Of a stretch of DNA of 64,000 nt, positions 34,443 to 45,120 are shown in pieces. The stretch comes from Clostridia bacterium (GTDB taxonomy: Bacteria > Bacillota > Clostridia > Christensenellales > Aristaeellaceae), in contig JAFVXE010000028.1 in the NCBI GenBank assembly GCA_017501255.1, positions 1 to 64,000 of the forward strand, in the 5' to 3' direction. Position numbers and translations under genes: made by a program. The notes beneath the pieces were generated by a model. It was given only the letters and a program-made list of their open reading frames with translations. It was not told where the DNA came from and did no database searches. The first letter of the stretch is position 1. Every line of letters starts with the position of its first letter.

Positions 34443-35626
34443 ACGAGACAAAACTGAAACAGCGCTTGGTGCAGGAGCTTCCTCCCGTGCCGGAAAGTTT
34501 TCACCTGGCGGTAACCGGAACCCTGAACCGCCTGGTGGCAGAGGAACAAACAAAGCCGCAGGAAAAGAAACGTAACCCCATCCCCATGCGCCGGGTGCTG
34601 CTGTTGGCTGCCCTCCTCGTGCTTGCCCTTGCAACCATGGCTGCCGCAGCCATCCACTGGCAGATTTTTGATCACTTGTGGCCCTTTGCCGGTGCGCCCA
34701 ATGGAGCCGATCAGGTGATGCACAGCCATCTGGCACAGGTCACCGTCAACAATGTGGAAATCACCGTGGAAGAAGCAGGCTATGACGGGCGTTCGCTGCT
34801 GCTGGTATACAGCTACCGGATGCTGGATGTGGATACACCGCTGGGGATGTACCGGGAGGGAAAGACCGGCCCCGGTGTTACTCAGGAGGATATGCAGCTG
34901 CTCAGCGACCACAACGTGGGCTGGTGGATCGATCACATCTGGATTGATGGCAAGGCCATGGATATGCCGGCCAATTCCTATGGCGATACCTCCGGCAGCA
35001 TCACGCCGGGCAAACTGACCGAAAGATGGGTCTACCGGCTGGACAACGAAGGCATTGCGCTGAACGGCCCTGTGGAAATTGCCCTGCCCATTGGCCAGCG
35101 GCAGTCCCTTGCAGAGTACAGCCGCAGGGATCACCCGGAAAAATACGATGATGACGGCTCTTTGATGCTGCCGGATGCTGGCATGGTGACCTTTACGCTG
35201 GATACCGCCCATCACTCCCCCATGGCAGTGACAGAACCCAACGAACCGGCGAAAATGCAGGATTTCACCGCCACGGTCACCGAAGCAGCCTTCTCGCCGC
35301 TGATGAGCTATATCACCCTGGCAATGGACGTATCTCCGGATGCTTTGGCTGCCTACAAAGCAGCATTCGGCGAGGGGTTTTGCGATAGCGACGGCAATCT
35401 GATCTACTCCTATGATGGTTCGGAAATCGTTGCACCATGGCTGTTTGCGCTGCAATTGGTGGATGGCGCAGGCAACGTGGTGATCACCGAGGGCGGCAAC
35501 AACGGCTACAGCGCCACTTGGGCAGAATTCGTCTATCCGGCAGTGAACGATTTGCCAGCGGAGCTTTGGCTGGCTCCGGTTGAAAACGGTCAGACGGATA
35601 TGAGCCGGGCTGTACGGGTCAGGTAA
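34439..35626 (+). CDS. anti-sigma-like membrane protein (DUF4179-type), pair 1
   Basis: 395-aa protein. The first about 45 residues form a short cytoplasmic helix region with a conserved PESFHLAVTGTLNRL pattern, next to one membrane helix (RVLLLAALLVLALATMAAAA), then a large extracellular beta-rich domain. This is the layout of DUF4179-containing regulators placed after ECF sigma genes in clostridia. It likely holds the sigma factor at the membrane until an outside signal. Start overlaps the sigma stop. Confidence 0.85.
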   Translation: MNETKLKQRLVQELPPVPESFHLAVTGTLNRLVAEEQTKPQEKKRNPIPMRRVLLLAALLVLALATMAAAAIHWQIFDHLWPFAGAPNGADQVMHSHLAQVTVNNVEITVEEAGYDGRSLLLVYSYRMLDVDTPLGMYREGKTGPGVTQEDMQLLSDHNVGWWIDHIWIDGKAMDMPANSYGDTSGSITPGKLTERWVYRLDNEGIALNGPVEIALPIGQRQSLAEYSRRDHPEKYDDDGSLMLPDAGMVTFTLDTAHHSPMAVTEPNEPAKMQDFTATVTEAAFSPLMSYITLAMDVSPDALAAYKAAFGEGFCDSDGNLIYSYDGSEIVAPWLFALQLVDGAGNVVITEGGNNGYSATWAEFVYPAVNDLPAELWLAPVENGQTDMSRAVRVR

Positions 35627-35638
35627 AAGAATGAAAAC

Positions 35639-35680
35639 AGCCCCGGGAACTTTCCAGCAGGAAATTCCCCGGGGCTATTC
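35639..35680. terminator. bidirectional terminator between the anti-sigma gene and the MFS gene
   Basis: AGCCCCGGG-AA...-CCCCGGGGCT stem (35639-35676) between convergent genes, with a nested GAACTTTCC/GGAAATTC pairing. Confidence 0.8.
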
Positions 35681-35698
35681 TGATGTATGGCAAAATGA

Positions 35699-36976
35699 TT
35701 ATTCCACTGCATCGTCCAGATCTGTGCGGCGCTCCTTCCACAGCACCAGAATCAGGCACACGGCAATGATCGTCAGCACAAAATTCATGGCAAAGGGATA
35801 GGCCCGATCAACCTCGGCAGCCAGACCCGCCAGCCAGCTCAGAGGCGAGGTGCTCAGCATACACAGGGCATAGAAGTAGCTCAGCATCCGGGCACGCTCC
35901 TCCCGGTCGATGTTGATCATCTGCAGGGATCCGCGCATGGGGTCCAGAATGGACAGGGCCAATGCTTCCATGACCACTGCCACTACCACCAGCCAGTACA
36001 TACCGGTGGGCATCAGCATCATCAGCACCTGCTGGCCCAGCAGCAGACTGAGGCCCAGCAGCACCGGGTGCTTGAAGCGGCGCACATCCAGCTTGGGCGC
36101 CACCACAAAATAGCACACCAGCATGAACAGGTTCTTAATGGTAAAGAAAATGGACAAGTTTTCTGTGGGGATGCCCAGTTTTTCCGTAATCAGCAGAGGC
36201 CAGAAAGTGCCGTTGATATTACAGATGGCGCTGTAACAGGCCACAAAAGCCACCGTCAGCAGAATGCGCCTGGAGCGCAGCATCCGGAAAAAGACCTTGC
36301 GGCTGTCCCACAGGCGGCTGAAAAGGCTCACATCCTTGCATTCTGCCATACGTCGCTTGCCCACGGAGGTTTCCTGACTGGTGAAATAAAGGATGACGAA
36401 CTTGCTGGTCATCATGATGCAGGTAAAACCATAGATAAAGCGCATGGTTGGCACAATGGTGAACTTCTGCACAAAGAAGTAGGCAATGGGCGATACAAAG
36501 CCCGCCAACAGACCTGCAATGGAAGTGAGGGTGTACATATGCACCAGACGGCTTTCCGGCGCATCCTCGATCATCAGAAGATCCCAGGAGGTTTCCGTGA
36601 CACGCCAGGCACCGTTGAACACAGCAGCAGCGGCAAACCAGCGGAAATCCTGGGCAAACGTCCACAGGAGAGCCGGGATGGTCCAGCTGACGCAGTCAAA
36701 GATAGCCGTGCAGACACGGCGGCCCAGCTTATCGGTCAAAACGCCGCTGAGCAGCGCCCAGAACATCTGGGATACCAGAAAAACCGTGGAAATCAGACCG
36801 ATCTGGGAGGGACGCAATCCCAGCGCCGCCATATAGACGGAAGCAAGAGGCGCATACAGGTTGTAGGGAATGCCCCACAGCGGCTCCAGATACAGGCAGG
36901 GCTTGGCATTGCCCTCCAACGTGCAAAGGGTGTCGATGACGGCATTCTTTCTCAGCCGGGCAACGAGGCTCTTCAT
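35699..36976 (-). CDS. MFS transporter
   Basis: 425-aa major facilitator protein with about 12 hydrophobic segments. The loop 2-3 signature is visible as GVLTDKLGRRV. Family unclear; no substrate can be given. AAAGGAGACCGAGCC precedes the ATG. Monocistronic, divergent from the malic enzyme operon. Confidence 0.9.
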   Translation of the reverse strand: MKSLVARLRKNAVIDTLCTLEGNAKPCLYLEPLWGIPYNLYAPLASVYMAALGLRPSQIGLISTVFLVSQMFWALLSGVLTDKLGRRVCTAIFDCVSWTIPALLWTFAQDFRWFAAAAVFNGAWRVTETSWDLLMIEDAPESRLVHMYTLTSIAGLLAGFVSPIAYFFVQKFTIVPTMRFIYGFTCIMMTSKFVILYFTSQETSVGKRRMAECKDVSLFSRLWDSRKVFFRMLRSRRILLTVAFVACYSAICNINGTFWPLLITEKLGIPTENLSIFFTIKNLFMLVCYFVVAPKLDVRRFKHPVLLGLSLLLGQQVLMMLMPTGMYWLVVVAVVMEALALSILDPMRGSLQMINIDREERARMLSYFYALCMLSTSPLSWLAGLAAEVDRAYPFAMNFVLTIIAVCLILVLWKERRTDLDDAVE

Positions 36977-37007
36977 GGCTCGGTCTCCTTTGTGGTATTC
37001 GGGGATG

Positions 37008-37035
37008 ATGATAACAGAAGAAACAGTTTTGTCAA
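37008..37035 (-). promoter_or_regulatory. sigma-A promoter of the MFS gene
   Basis: Minus strand TTGACA (37030-37035), 16-base spacer, TATCAT (37008-37013). Confidence 0.7.
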
Positions 37036-37057
37036 GGGGAGAAATTGCTTTTGCCGG

Positions 37058-37086
37058 TTGCGGAGATCCGGGAATAATGCTAAGAT
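37058..37086 (+). promoter_or_regulatory. probable promoter of the malic enzyme operon
   Basis: TTGCGG (37058-37063), 17-base spacer, TAAGAT (37081-37086) with extended TGC. The -35 is weak. Confidence 0.5.
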
Positions 37087-37130
37087 GGATGATGTGAAAT
37101 GCTGCTGTTTTTTGAAGGAGCGTATGATTG

Positions 37131-38327
37131 ATGAGTATTCGCGAACAATCGCTGAAAAAACACTATGACTGGGCAGGCAAGCTGGAAGTGGTTGCCCGGG
37201 CCAAGGTGGAGGACAGTCAGGCGCTTTCGCTGGCCTATACCCCCGGTGTTGCCGAACCCTGCATGGTCATCCATCAGGATGTGGACAAGTCCTATGAACT
37301 GACCCGCCGCCACAATCTGGTGGCTGTGGTCACCGATGGTTCTGCGGTGCTGGGGCTGGGCGACATCGGCCCGGAAGCCGGTATGCCGGTGATGGAGGGA
37401 AAATGCGTCCTTTTCAAGGAATTCGGCGGTGTGGATGCCATCCCGCTGTGCATTCGGAGCAAGGATGTGGATGACATCGTCCGGACGGTACAGTTGCTTT
37501 GCGGCAGCTTTGGCGGCGTCAATCTGGAGGACATCGCCGCCCCCCGCTGCTTTGAAATTGAACGCCGGCTCAAGGAAACCTGCGACATTCCCATTTTTCA
37601 CGATGACCAGCATGGTACCGCCGTGGTCACAGCCGCTGCTCTGTTCAACGCCCTGAAAGTGGTGGGCAAAAAGCTGGAGAATATCACCTGCGTGATCAAC
37701 GGCGCAGGGGCTGCGGGCATTGCCATTGCCAAGCATCTGATGGCCTTCGGTGTGGGTGATATGATTCTGCTGAACAGTTCCGGCATTCTGGCGGAGGGCT
37801 GCGAGGGCATGAATGCCGCACAGGAGGAGATCAGCCAGCTGACCAACAAACGCAAGATAACGGGCGGTCTGGCAGAGGCAATCAAGGGAGCGGATGTGTT
37901 TATCGGCGTCAGTGTGCCTGGGGTGTTTGCGCCGGAAATGATCGCCGCCATGGCAGATAAGCCCATTGTGCTGGCCATGGCCAACCCGGTGCCGGAAATC
38001 CTGCCCGATGCAGCCAAGGCTGCCGGCGCAGCCGTGGTAGGCACCGGCCGCAGCGATTTTGCCAACCAGATCAACAATGTGCTGGCTTTCCCCGGCATTT
38101 TCCGGGGAGCGCTGGATGTGCGGGCACGGGATATCAACGACGAGATGAAAATCGCCGCATCGCTGGCCATCGCATCGCTGGTATCCGATGAGGAATTGAC
38201 CCCGGAATACATCATTCCCAAGGCTTTTGATCCCCGTGTGGGCAAAACCGTTGCCAAAGCGGTGGCCAAAGCCGCTGTAGCCAGCGGCGTCGCCCGCCTG
38301 CCGATGAAAGAAGAGAGAGACGAATGA
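37131..38327 (+). CDS. NAD(P)-dependent malic enzyme
   Basis: 398-aa short-form malic enzyme oxidatively decarboxylating malate to pyruvate and CO2. Catalytic Tyr lies in ALSLAYTPGVAEPC, catalytic Lys in FKEFGGVDAIPLC, metal ligands in CFEIERRL and IFHDDQHGTA, and the nucleotide fold in INGAGAAGIAIAKHL. Cofactor choice not determined. ATG 37131 is favoured over TTG 37128; GAAGGAG lies ten bases upstream. Stop overlaps the next gene (ATGA). Confidence 0.95.
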   Translation: MSIREQSLKKHYDWAGKLEVVARAKVEDSQALSLAYTPGVAEPCMVIHQDVDKSYELTRRHNLVAVVTDGSAVLGLGDIGPEAGMPVMEGKCVLFKEFGGVDAIPLCIRSKDVDDIVRTVQLLCGSFGGVNLEDIAAPRCFEIERRLKETCDIPIFHDDQHGTAVVTAAALFNALKVVGKKLENITCVINGAGAAGIAIAKHLMAFGVGDMILLNSSGILAEGCEGMNAAQEEISQLTNKRKITGGLAEAIKGADVFIGVSVPGVFAPEMIAAMADKPIVLAMANPVPEILPDAAKAAGAAVVGTGRSDFANQINNVLAFPGIFRGALDVRARDINDEMKIAASLAIASLVSDEELTPEYIIPKAFDPRVGKTVAKAVAKAAVASGVARLPMKEERDE

Positions 38328-39169
38328 CGCTTCCTGAATTGATGGAGAAAGCCCTGACTTTGCCTGCCGCCTGTGCGGAAAGCCCCTTTGGGCCGGAAAG
38401 CATCTGCGTGCGGCTTGGTCCGCATGGGCGAATCTTCGCTTCCTTTATGCCCATGCCCGGCTGGGTCAGTTTCAAATGCGAACCCCAGCAAGGCATGGTC
38501 TGGCGGGAAATGTATCCCGGTACGGTACGCCGGGGTTGGCATTGCCCGCCGGTGCAGCAGCCCTTCAACAATACCATCACCATGGATGGGACGGTGCCGG
38601 ACGATGTGCTGCTGCAGATGCTGTTCCACAGCTACGATCAGGCGCTGCACAGCCTGAACCGCACCCAACGGGAGGAGCTGCTGGGCAGCCTGCTCCCCTA
38701 TTCCCCGGTGGACGAAGCCCTTGTACAGAGCTGGATCGCCGATGAGGAAACCTACTGGCGCTGGTCTGCCGGTTCGGTGGGCAAATGGCCCCTTGAGCCG
38801 GGGATGCTGAATGACAAGCTCTCGCAGTTTTCCGGCAACAAGCTGCTTCTCTGGCACTGGCAGAACCAGCCTGCCGGGTTTGTGAACCTATTTCCCCAGA
38901 AAAACATGGAAAATGCCGTGCGCTTTGGCTATGTGGCGCTGGATCCCTCCCTGCGGGGGCAGGGCATGGGCAAACGGATGCTTGCCTGCGCCGTATGGTA
39001 TGCCCGCCGGAAGATGAAGGCGAAAAGCCAGCATCTGTCTGTCTACCAGAACAACCCGGCCGCCGTGCATTGCTATGAAGCAAATGGCTTCCTTTATGAC
39101 GAGGCCGTTCCTGTGCGGATGGATACCTGCATGGGCGAAACTTGGCCCTGTCAGGCGATGAAACGGTAA
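38324..39169 (+). CDS. YjbR/MmcQ-like domain fused to a GNAT acetyltransferase
   Basis: 281 aa with two recognisable parts. Residues 1-118 match the MmcQ/YjbR DNA-binding-like (CyaY-fold) family (AESPFGPESICVRLG, GWVSFKCEP, TITMDGTVPDDVLLQMLFHS). Residues about 145-275 are a GNAT: VALDPSLRGQGMGKRMLACA is the acetyl-CoA loop and NNPAAVHCYEANGF the closing motif. The two families usually occur as separate proteins. Translationally coupled to malic enzyme. Acceptor unknown. Confidence 0.87.
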   Translation: MTLPELMEKALTLPAACAESPFGPESICVRLGPHGRIFASFMPMPGWVSFKCEPQQGMVWREMYPGTVRRGWHCPPVQQPFNNTITMDGTVPDDVLLQMLFHSYDQALHSLNRTQREELLGSLLPYSPVDEALVQSWIADEETYWRWSAGSVGKWPLEPGMLNDKLSQFSGNKLLLWHWQNQPAGFVNLFPQKNMENAVRFGYVALDPSLRGQGMGKRMLACAVWYARRKMKAKSQHLSVYQNNPAAVHCYEANGFLYDEAVPVRMDTCMGETWPCQAMKR

Positions 39170-39183
39170 ATTGGCTTTACGAT

Positions 39184-39218
39184 AACGCCCTTGGCAGTTG
39201 CTGTCAGGGCGTTTTTTG
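39184..39218 (+). terminator. intrinsic terminator after the YjbR-GNAT gene
   Basis: AACGCCC (39184-39190) pairs with GGGCGTT (39207-39213), with inner pairs, followed by TTTTTGG. Confidence 0.85.
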
Positions 39219-39362
39219 GTTCTGCGTATTCGCATTTGCAGGCTTTTGCCAAGGTTTTCACCGGCTGCATGGAAGGGTACAGGAAATTTTTCATACCATC
39301 TAACTTCTGCCCCTCTCCATACGTTATACAGGTGAGATCTCAAAAGACCGGAGGAGATGCCC

Positions 39363-39827
39363 ATGGATGAAAGCAGGTTCGTGGCTGTCAGCCAGCAAAA
39401 CATCCCGACGTTTTACCGCATGGCTTACAGCATCGTCAAAAGCCGCACCGATGCGGAAGATGCTGTGCAGCAGGCTCTGCTCAACGCCTGGAAAGAACGG
39501 CACAAAGCACGGGCAGGCTCAGAACGGGCATGGATCATGCGGATCGTCATCAATGAATCCTATACCATCCTGCGCCACCGCCAGCGTTGTCAGCCCGGCG
39601 AGATTCCCGAGCTGCCCTGCAATCCCCCGGAAGACACAGGCCTGTACGATGCCATCCAATCCTTGCCGGATAACCTTCGTACACCCTTTCTGCTCAAATA
39701 CATGGAGGGAATGCTGGAAACCGAGGTGGCAACAGCCATGCACATGCCCGTTTCCAGCGTAAAGAACCGGCTTTTCCGTGCAAGAAAACTGCTGCAAAAA
39801 CTGCTCAAAGAGGAGGTGGAACTGTGA
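39363..39827 (+). CDS. ECF-type RNA polymerase sigma factor (pair 2)
   Basis: 154-aa regions 2 and 4 sigma factor, paralogous to the one at 33960. Region 2: DAEDAVQQALLNAWKERHKA and WIMRIVINESYTIL; region 4 HTH: EGMLETEVATAMHMPVSSVK followed by NRLFRARKLLQKLL. GGAGGAG lies before ATG 39363 (ATG 39357 overlaps the site). Its stop shares a base with the anti-sigma start. Confidence 0.93.
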   Translation: MDESRFVAVSQQNIPTFYRMAYSIVKSRTDAEDAVQQALLNAWKERHKARAGSERAWIMRIVINESYTILRHRQRCQPGEIPELPCNPPEDTGLYDAIQSLPDNLRTPFLLKYMEGMLETEVATAMHMPVSSVKNRLFRARKLLQKLLKEEVEL

Positions 39828-40771
39828 TGAAGCTGGATCGGCAACGCCTGCAAACCCTTTACCCGCAACCAACGGATGCCTTTACCTGCCGGATGGAACA
39901 GCTCGTTCACAGTCTGCCTGCCCAAAAGGAGGAAACGAAAGTGAAAAGACTGGCCGTCAGTACCGTGCTTGCGTGGGTTTTGCTGGCTGCGCTCCTGTGC
40001 GCAACCGCCTACGCTGTTATCAACTACGGAATGGAATGGTACTACAACAACCGCTTCACCGCTTATCAGGAGCATGAACCTGAGAAATATGTTGCCATCA
40101 TGGAACACATCCAGTCGGATGTGCCGCAAACGGTTACCGGGGATTCCCTGATTAACATTCAGGTGGAGGAGGCTTCCTGGGCCGCTGAAAAGAATGTGCT
40201 GGTGGTATCGCTGAAAGCCACAGCAAAGAAGCCGGAAGCCTACGAGCTGCATCCCATGTGGAATCTGGATGCGGATGGCGCTTATATAGGCGAAGGCGGC
40301 AGCATTGCGCTGGAAACCGACGGTGAAGACCGGGCTGTACATTGGCTATGGACAACCGAAGGCTTTGGCCCCGTGGCGGATATGGTGGCTCCCGGCAAGC
40401 AACTGCTGCTGCTCAATGCGGACGAAGTGCTGCTGGGCGAAAACTATCTGCTGGGGGATGGTTCCAGCATGGATAGCTATGTGGGGCATGATGGCGCTGT
40501 GCATACCGTACTGGAAATCCGTCTGGATTTCCTTCAGGCGGACTATGAGGCGAGCGTTCGCCAACAGATGCTGGAATTCCCCGAATCTGCCCCCTACATG
40601 GAAAAGCATCTGGCCGCCAACCTGGAAACCCGAAGAATGATTCAGGAGGATGCAGACGGCGTACTGACCCTGACCGTTCCTTTCACAGTTACACCCTATG
40701 CTGAGGATGACCAGCTGCTGTACGGTGGCGGGCAGCAGGGACACATTGATTTTGAAATCAAGATCAAGTAA
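39827..40771 (+). CDS. anti-sigma-like membrane protein (DUF4179-type), pair 2
   Basis: 314-aa counterpart of the pair-1 protein: short cytoplasmic N-terminus (DAFTCRMEQLVHSLP), one helix (LAVSTVLAWVLLAALLCATA), then an extracellular beta-rich domain. The N-terminal pattern with a Pro-containing helix pair is shared with pair 1. Start overlaps the sigma stop (TGATG). Probably controls the adjacent sigma factor. Confidence 0.83.
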   Translation: MKLDRQRLQTLYPQPTDAFTCRMEQLVHSLPAQKEETKVKRLAVSTVLAWVLLAALLCATAYAVINYGMEWYYNNRFTAYQEHEPEKYVAIMEHIQSDVPQTVTGDSLINIQVEEASWAAEKNVLVVSLKATAKKPEAYELHPMWNLDADGAYIGEGGSIALETDGEDRAVHWLWTTEGFGPVADMVAPGKQLLLLNADEVLLGENYLLGDGSSMDSYVGHDGAVHTVLEIRLDFLQADYEASVRQQMLEFPESAPYMEKHLAANLETRRMIQEDADGVLTLTVPFTVTPYAEDDQLLYGGGQQGHIDFEIKIK

Positions 40772-40785
40772 CGCACCGACAAAAA

Positions 40786-40826
40786 GGCGCTCCGCCGGTT
40801 CTGTAACCGACGGAGCGCTTCTTGTT
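40786..40826. terminator. terminator between pair 2 and mutY
   Basis: GCGCTCCG (40787-40794) pairs with CGGAGCGC (40811-40818), with CTTGTTTTAT after it on the plus strand. On the minus strand the stem is followed by CTTTTTG, so it can also end mutY. Confidence 0.85.
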
Positions 40827-41885
40827 TTATCCACGCAGCAATTTCATGGCCTTCTCCCGGGCAGCTTTGATGGCTGTCGGCAGTGGCAGCTGCGCCAATT
40901 CCTCTGCTGTTACCAGCCGTGCCTGATGGGTTTGAAGCCATTCCTCTCCGGGCAGGTGATTCAGTGAGAAATGCAGAATCTCCATCTGCCATACCCGATG
41001 GGTGAACACGTGCTTCGCATTGCCCAGATGCCCCACAAAGGAACAATTCAGTCCATCCTCTGCCAGCAGCTGCTGCACATTGGCCGGTGCGGTTTCCTCC
41101 TCGGTCAGCCAGAATACAAACAACCCCTTGAGCATACGCTCTTTTCGAGGCAATACCAGCACCCGGTTTTCATCCGTCAGCAGGCATACCGCCACATCCA
41201 TCGTCTTGGGCGCCTGTTTCTTTTCATGAATGGGCAGGCTGTCCTGATCTCCCTCCTGACAGGCGTTGCACCGGGCTGCCCAGGGACAGCTTTCGCAGTC
41301 CGGACGCTGGGGACTGCACAGCGTAGCCCCCAGTTCCATCAAAGCCTGATTGTAATCACCGGGACGGTCTGCGGGAATGCTCTCCTGTACCAGCTGGCGA
41401 ATCTGTTTCTGTACGGCAGGAATGCCCACATCCTCCCGGATGCCAAAGAAGCGGGAAGCCACCCGGTACACATTGCCATCCACCGCCGGAACCGGTATGC
41501 CAAAAGCGATGCTGGCGATGGCTCCGGCGGTATAGGGGCCGATGCCGGGCAGTTTCAGGATGCTGTCATAATCGGAAGGAAATACACCGCCATGGTCTTC
41601 CACAATGGTTCTGACAGCCTTTTGCAGGTTGCGGGCACGGCTGTAATAGCCAAGTCCCTCCCAGAGTTTCAGCACCGTTTCCTCCGGGGCAGAGGCAAGG
41701 GCTTCCACCGTGGGGCAGCGTTCCAGAAAGCGTGCGTAATAGCCCTTGACAGTCTCCACCCGGGTCTGCTGGAGCATGATCTCGCTCAGCCAGATATGGT
41801 AGGGATTCTTCGTGCGCCGCCAGGGCAGATCCCGCTTGACCGTATCGTACCATTTCAACAGCAACGCAGAGGGCTTCTCAGACAT
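40827..41885 (-). CDS. mutY: A/G-specific adenine glycosylase
   Basis: 352-aa base-excision enzyme removing adenine opposite 8-oxoguanine. HhH-GPD domain with catalytic Glu in SEIMLQQTRVETV and Asp in LPGIGPYTAGAIASIAFG/VDGNVYRV. The 4Fe-4S cluster Cys are in CESCPWAARCNAC. The C-terminal NUDIX-like 8-oxoG recognition domain (about 235-350) is present. AAGGAAGGGG precedes ATG 41885. Weak promoter: TACAAT at 41911-41916 on the minus strand. Confidence 0.96.
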   Translation of the reverse strand: MSEKPSALLLKWYDTVKRDLPWRRTKNPYHIWLSEIMLQQTRVETVKGYYARFLERCPTVEALASAPEETVLKLWEGLGYYSRARNLQKAVRTIVEDHGGVFPSDYDSILKLPGIGPYTAGAIASIAFGIPVPAVDGNVYRVASRFFGIREDVGIPAVQKQIRQLVQESIPADRPGDYNQALMELGATLCSPQRPDCESCPWAARCNACQEGDQDSLPIHEKKQAPKTMDVAVCLLTDENRVLVLPRKERMLKGLFVFWLTEEETAPANVQQLLAEDGLNCSFVGHLGNAKHVFTHRVWQMEILHFSLNHLPGEEWLQTHQARLVTAEELAQLPLPTAIKAAREKAMKLLRG

Positions 41886-42081
41886 GGTATTCCCCTTCCT
41901 TTCGGCTTGCATTGTACCACAGGCAGCTTTCTTGCGCCAGTGCATGGAAAACAGAAATGAAAATCATTCGTTTTCAGAAGAAATCAACTAAAAACACGAA
42001 ATAAACGAAGAAAACATATCAAATAACCACCATTCCGGCACCGAAAATCGAAATTTTCCAGAATTTTGACCGATTTTCCGG

Positions 42082-42474
<393 letters not shown>

Positions 42475-42499
42475 GCATTTCCTTTTGATAGCAGTTTGA

Positions 42500-44140
<1,641 letters not shown>

Positions 44141-44152
44141 TCCCAAATAACC

Positions 44153-44191
44153 AACGGGCTTGCGCTGTAAAAGCAGTGCAAGCCCGTTTTG
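44153..44191. terminator. bidirectional terminator after groEL
   Basis: AACGGGCTTGC (44153-44163) pairs with GCAAGCCCGTT (44178-44188), followed by TTGATTT on the plus strand; serves groEL and the convergent kinase gene. Confidence 0.85.
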
Positions 44192-44193
44192 AT

Positions 44194-45120
44194 TTACCGT
44201 TTTTTCATAAAATGGCTCAATCCGTTCAGGGGTTCATCTCCCGGAATGCTCTTTGTCAATCCCACTGGATTCACCCCGTTGCCCAGCACCCGCACACAGG
44301 CGGCATCATCCGGGCGCTTTTCCGGGTCAGCCAGCAGCAGATCCCGTACAAGCCAACGCATGGGATCCGGCAATGAATCAGACAGCGTTACTTCTGCGCC
44401 TGCCAGTACGGCTTCGTACAGGTAGGCGAATTTTTCATGGTCAAAACCGGGCAGCTCCCCTGCCCAGATGCGGTGAATGATCGCACCGAATGCAAAGCGG
44501 TCAATTGCTGCTGTCATGGGGGCATCCTGTCCTGTCATCCGCAGAAATGCCTCCGGAGACAGATACACCGGGTCGCCTTCCAGGCCGCTGCCGATTGGCG
44601 GCGGGTCATCCAGCAGAAAACCGCTGTCCAGATCGATCAGCCGCACCTGATACCCCCAGCTGCGGGCCGTGAGCAGTATGTGTTCCGGCTTCAGGTCCGC
44701 ATGAACCACCTGCTGCAAGTGCAGCCGTTGCAGGCACAGCGCCAGATGGTACAAAACCTGCCGCTTCTCCCCATCGGTCAGGCCATCTTTATTCTCGCCA
44801 TTGATATGGGTATGCACCGCCTCGCTGACAGCATAATAATGGCCATCAAAGCGGAAAAAATCCAGCACCGGCACCAGCGTATCGCCGATCACACAGCTCA
44901 TGGCCGAATACAGCCGCTGTTTTCTGCGTTCAAACTGACGGCAGCGTTCCCGCTGCTTTTCCTTGATGGGCGTATCCACCGTGGCAGGATAAACCGGCGA
45001 CAGAAACTGCTTGAGAAAGAACTTTTGGCCGCCACGGCTGGCCACACACCAGCGGGCGCTGCCGCTGCCTGCTGTCTGCAAAGGGCCCAGCGGGCTATAT
45101 TCGCCAATCCTGCTGGTCAT
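44194..45120 (-). CDS. Ser/Thr protein kinase of a VWA-PP2C-kinase triad
   Basis: 308-aa eukaryotic-type protein kinase domain without a membrane segment. Gly-rich loop near TAGSGSARW, ATP-binding Lys37 in FFLKQF, catalytic loop HADLKPEH (Asp142, HRD replaced by HAD), metal-binding DLDSG (Asp163, DFG replaced). APE-like LSPEAFL is present. ATG 45120 has GGAGGG upstream; the frame to 45240 overlaps the phosphatase gene more deeply. It overlaps the PP2C stop by 26 bases. Probably active; target unknown. Confidence 0.87.
   Translation of the reverse strand: MTSRIGEYSPLGPLQTAGSGSARWCVASRGGQKFFLKQFLSPVYPATVDTPIKEKQRERCRQFERRKQRLYSAMSCVIGDTLVPVLDFFRFDGHYYAVSEAVHTHINGENKDGLTDGEKRQVLYHLALCLQRLHLQQVVHADLKPEHILLTARSWGYQVRLIDLDSGFLLDDPPPIGSGLEGDPVYLSPEAFLRMTGQDAPMTAAIDRFAFGAIIHRIWAGELPGFDHEKFAYLYEAVLAGAEVTLSDSLPDPMRWLVRDLLLADPEKRPDDAACVRVLGNGVNPVGLTKSIPGDEPLNGLSHFMKKR

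Noticed and set aside
39300..39362. An ECF-type autoregulatory promoter before the second sigma gene (TAACTT, 15 bases, CGTTAT)
   Set aside because: Spacing and hexamers are not shared with the first pair, so no common ECF promoter could be defined.
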